A stretch of DNA of 64,000 bases from Drouetiella sp036703255. Its GTDB lineage: Bacteria > Cyanobacteriota > Cyanobacteriia > Elainellales > Elainellaceae. The notes under the pieces were generated by a model that worked only from the letters and a program-made list of their open reading frames with translations, searched no databases and had not been told where the DNA came from. Each line of letters starts with the position of its first letter. Positions within the stretch are counted from its first letter, which is position 1. The stretch lies in contig DATNPL010000227.1 in NCBI GenBank assembly GCA_036703255.1, positions 1-64,000 of the forward strand. Direction: 5' to 3'. The translations under genes were made by a program, and so were the position numbers. Below are positions 62,700 to 64,000 of this stretch, one piece after another.

Positions 62700-63470
62700 A
62701 TGGCGGAGATATCGGCAAAGCTTGTGAAGGAGTTGCGCGATAAGACTGGCGCAGGAATGATGGACTGCAAGAAAGCCCTTGCGGAATCCGAAGGTGACGT
62801 AGAAAAAGCGATCGAATGGCTGCGCCAGAAGGGGATTACTTCGGCAGGTAAAAAAGCCGGAAAAGTGACCGCTGAAGGCTTGGTGGGCAGCTACATCCAC
62901 ACGGGCGGCCGGGTTGGCGTTTTGGTCGAAATTAACTGCCAAACAGACTTTGTTGCCCGCAACGAGGCATTTCAGAGCTTGGTCAGAGACATTGCCATGC
63001 AGATTGCTGCTTGCCCCAATGTCGAATACGTCAAGATTGAAGACATTCCTCCCGATGTCGTCACCAAAGAAAAAGAGATCGAGATGGGCAAAGATGATTT
63101 GTCCAATAAGCCTGTCAACATTCGCGAGAAGATCGTGGAAGGCCGGATCGACAAACGCCTCAAAGAGATGGCGCTGCTCGATCAGCAGTACATCAAGGAT
63201 CAGAGCATCACGGTGGCTGAACTGGTGAAGCAAAAGGTAGCCAGCCTGGGTGAAAACATCCAGGTGCGCCGCTTTGTTCGCTTCGTTATGGGCGAAGGCA
63301 TTGAGAAGCAAGAGGAAGACTTTGCAGCAGAGGTTGCAGCTCAAACTGCGGTGAAAGAAGCAGCTCCTGTCGCTGAAGCCCCTGCTGAAGCGCCTGTAGC
63401 CGCAGCGCCTGCCGCTGAAGCCGAAAAGTCTGACAAGTCTGATAAAAAGTCCAAGAAATCTAAGAAATAG
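62700..63470 (+). CDS. tsf: Elongation factor Ts
   Basis: EF-Ts exchanges GDP for GTP on EF-Tu. The N-terminal UBA-like domain (MAEISAKLVKELRDKTGAGMM region) and the TDFVARNEAF motif in the core (about residues 79-88) are conserved. The C-terminal 45 residues are low complexity: Ala/Pro/Glu then Lys/Ser. The 256 residues fit the short cyanobacterial form. It forms a unit with rpsB. Confidence 0.98.
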   Translation: MAEISAKLVKELRDKTGAGMMDCKKALAESEGDVEKAIEWLRQKGITSAGKKAGKVTAEGLVGSYIHTGGRVGVLVEINCQTDFVARNEAFQSLVRDIAMQIAACPNVEYVKIEDIPPDVVTKEKEIEMGKDDLSNKPVNIREKIVEGRIDKRLKEMALLDQQYIKDQSITVAELVKQKVASLGENIQVRRFVRFVMGEGIEKQEEDFAAEVAAQTAVKEAAPVAEAPAEAPVAAAPAAEAEKSDKSDKKSKKSKK

Positions 63471-63636
63471 TTGACGGTTCTTGAGAGCATAGCTCTTAGA
63501 GGATATTTGAAAGGCGATCGGTTGTGATTTTAGACACCTGCCGATCCCCCCTAGCCCCCCTTAAAAAGGGGGAATTGGTTCTAAGCGCCCTGTTGCTAAC
63601 CTATATTTTTTGGCATTGCTGATGCTTTTCGTAAGG

Positions 63637-63723
63637 GTGTAGCGATGTCTCTGTGTAGGGGCAGTTTAATAGCTCTACACAGTCATACAAAAGTCAGATT
63701 AAGGCAAGCGCGTAGCGCTACAC
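63637..63723. repeat. Nested inverted-repeat element (MITE-like)
   Basis: Outer arms GTGTAGCG (63637-63644) and CGCTACAC (63716-63723) enclose an inner 8-bp stem, CTGTGTAG (63651-63658) with CTACACAG (63675-63682). The outer ends AGGGTGTAGCG and CGCTACACCT resemble short terminal inverted repeats of a small non-autonomous element. Confidence 0.6.
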
Positions 63724-63728
63724 CTCAT

Positions 63729-63786
63729 GGGTAATGGGTTATTGGGTCTGAGCATTGCTCGATCGCCAGCTCATTACCTATTTTTT
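63729..63786 (+). terminator. Possible terminator of tsf
   Basis: GGGTAATG near 63729-63736 pairs with CATTACCT near 63772-63779, and TATTTTTT follows. The 35-base loop is long, so the call is tentative. Confidence 0.45.
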
Positions 63787-63892
63787 ATGGACTCTAGTTT
63801 TTGAGGCTGGACTCGCTATCCTAGAGTCTCACCCCCCTAGAGTCTGACCCCAGTGTCACGCCCTTCTTGCAAAAAATGGAACCCTAGATCGA

Positions 63893-64000
63893 ATGGTTAG
63901 ACCCGTTGAGCAAATTGAGCAAGAAATCGCCAAGATTGATCAAGCCGTGGCTGCGATCGCTCAAGAGTTCCACGATACCTACAGACCCTATCTGGCAGCC
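63893..64000 (+). CDS. Start of an unidentified gene, cut by the window edge
   Basis: The first 36 codons are visible from ATG 63893 (MVRPVEQIEQEIAKIDQAVA). The charged, alternating pattern suggests an N-terminal coiled coil or helical bundle. I do not recognise the family from this fragment. Confidence 0.6.
   Translation, partial: MVRPVEQIEQEIAKIDQAVAAIAQEFHDTYRPYLAA

Larger units (their letters stand above)
63471..63892. other. Repeat-bearing intergenic region after tsf
   Basis: This gap holds a CCCCCCTTAAAAAGGGGG hairpin (63555-63572), the nested inverted-repeat element at 63637-63723, and a likely terminator at 63729-63786. No gene is visible before 63893. Confidence 0.6.

Overview
The window is a stretch of cyanobacterial chromosome. 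It carries psaA-psaB (photosystem I core), a canonical and a non-canonical flavodiiron protein side by side, a DUF3067 protein shared with plants, and many copies of the HIP1 octamer GCGATCGC, which is typical of cyanobacterial genomes. Gene content and the many small dispersed palindromes suggest a filamentous (Leptolyngbya-like) lineage, but the species cannot be fixed from sequence alone. I see no rRNA, tRNA, CRISPR array, transposase or prophage; this is mostly core chromosome with small repeats in the gaps.

Layout. 1-10 kb: a hairpin-rich gap that may encode a structured RNA, a secreted peptidoglycan-binding protein, a degenerate ADP-ribosylglycohydrolase-like protein, a 7TM-HD c-di-AMP phosphodiesterase, an OmpA-like envelope protein, fmt and a lone OppC/DppC-type permease. 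10-17 kb: psaA-psaB with a 664-bp upstream region, then a convergent RTX-type calcium-binding protein with a recent internal duplication. 17-26 kb: an AlkA-type DNA glycosylase, a lone ABC ATPase, flv3-flv1, tatC and hslO. 25.6-28.6 kb: an AhpD-like protein and the radical SAM protein ArsS (both linked to arsenosugar synthesis), with a MerR regulator and a divergent SDR gene between them; a MerR-type operator/promoter lies upstream of the SDR gene.

28.7-40 kb: a Ser/Thr kinase, a minus-strand ftsQ-ftsZ-EamA transporter group, a HEAT-repeat protein, a GAF-LuxR regulator, and an ABC-F ATPase coupled to glutaminase. 40-50.6 kb: a four-gene GldA/GldF/GldG/DUF4340 ABC-2 system, purU, and a complete four-gene carbohydrate/compatible-solute ABC importer resembling GgtBCDA. 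50.7-57.5 kb: wecB, a family 2 glycosyltransferase, a DUF1400 alpha/beta hydrolase, and an NfeD-SPFH membrane pair. 57.6-64 kb: folP, a VOC protein overlapping proB tail to tail, rpsB-tsf, and the first 36 codons of an unidentified gene running off the right edge.

The least explained material is between genes: (i) palindromes with AT-rich outer arms and differing GC-rich inner stems; (ii) a G/C-run repeat of about 105 bp in three copies; (iii) a series of stem-loops at 85-290 that fits a structured RNA; (iv) a second open frame running 43 codons past the ftsQ stop. I did not find a clear, wholly new multi-gene system; these are the best leads.
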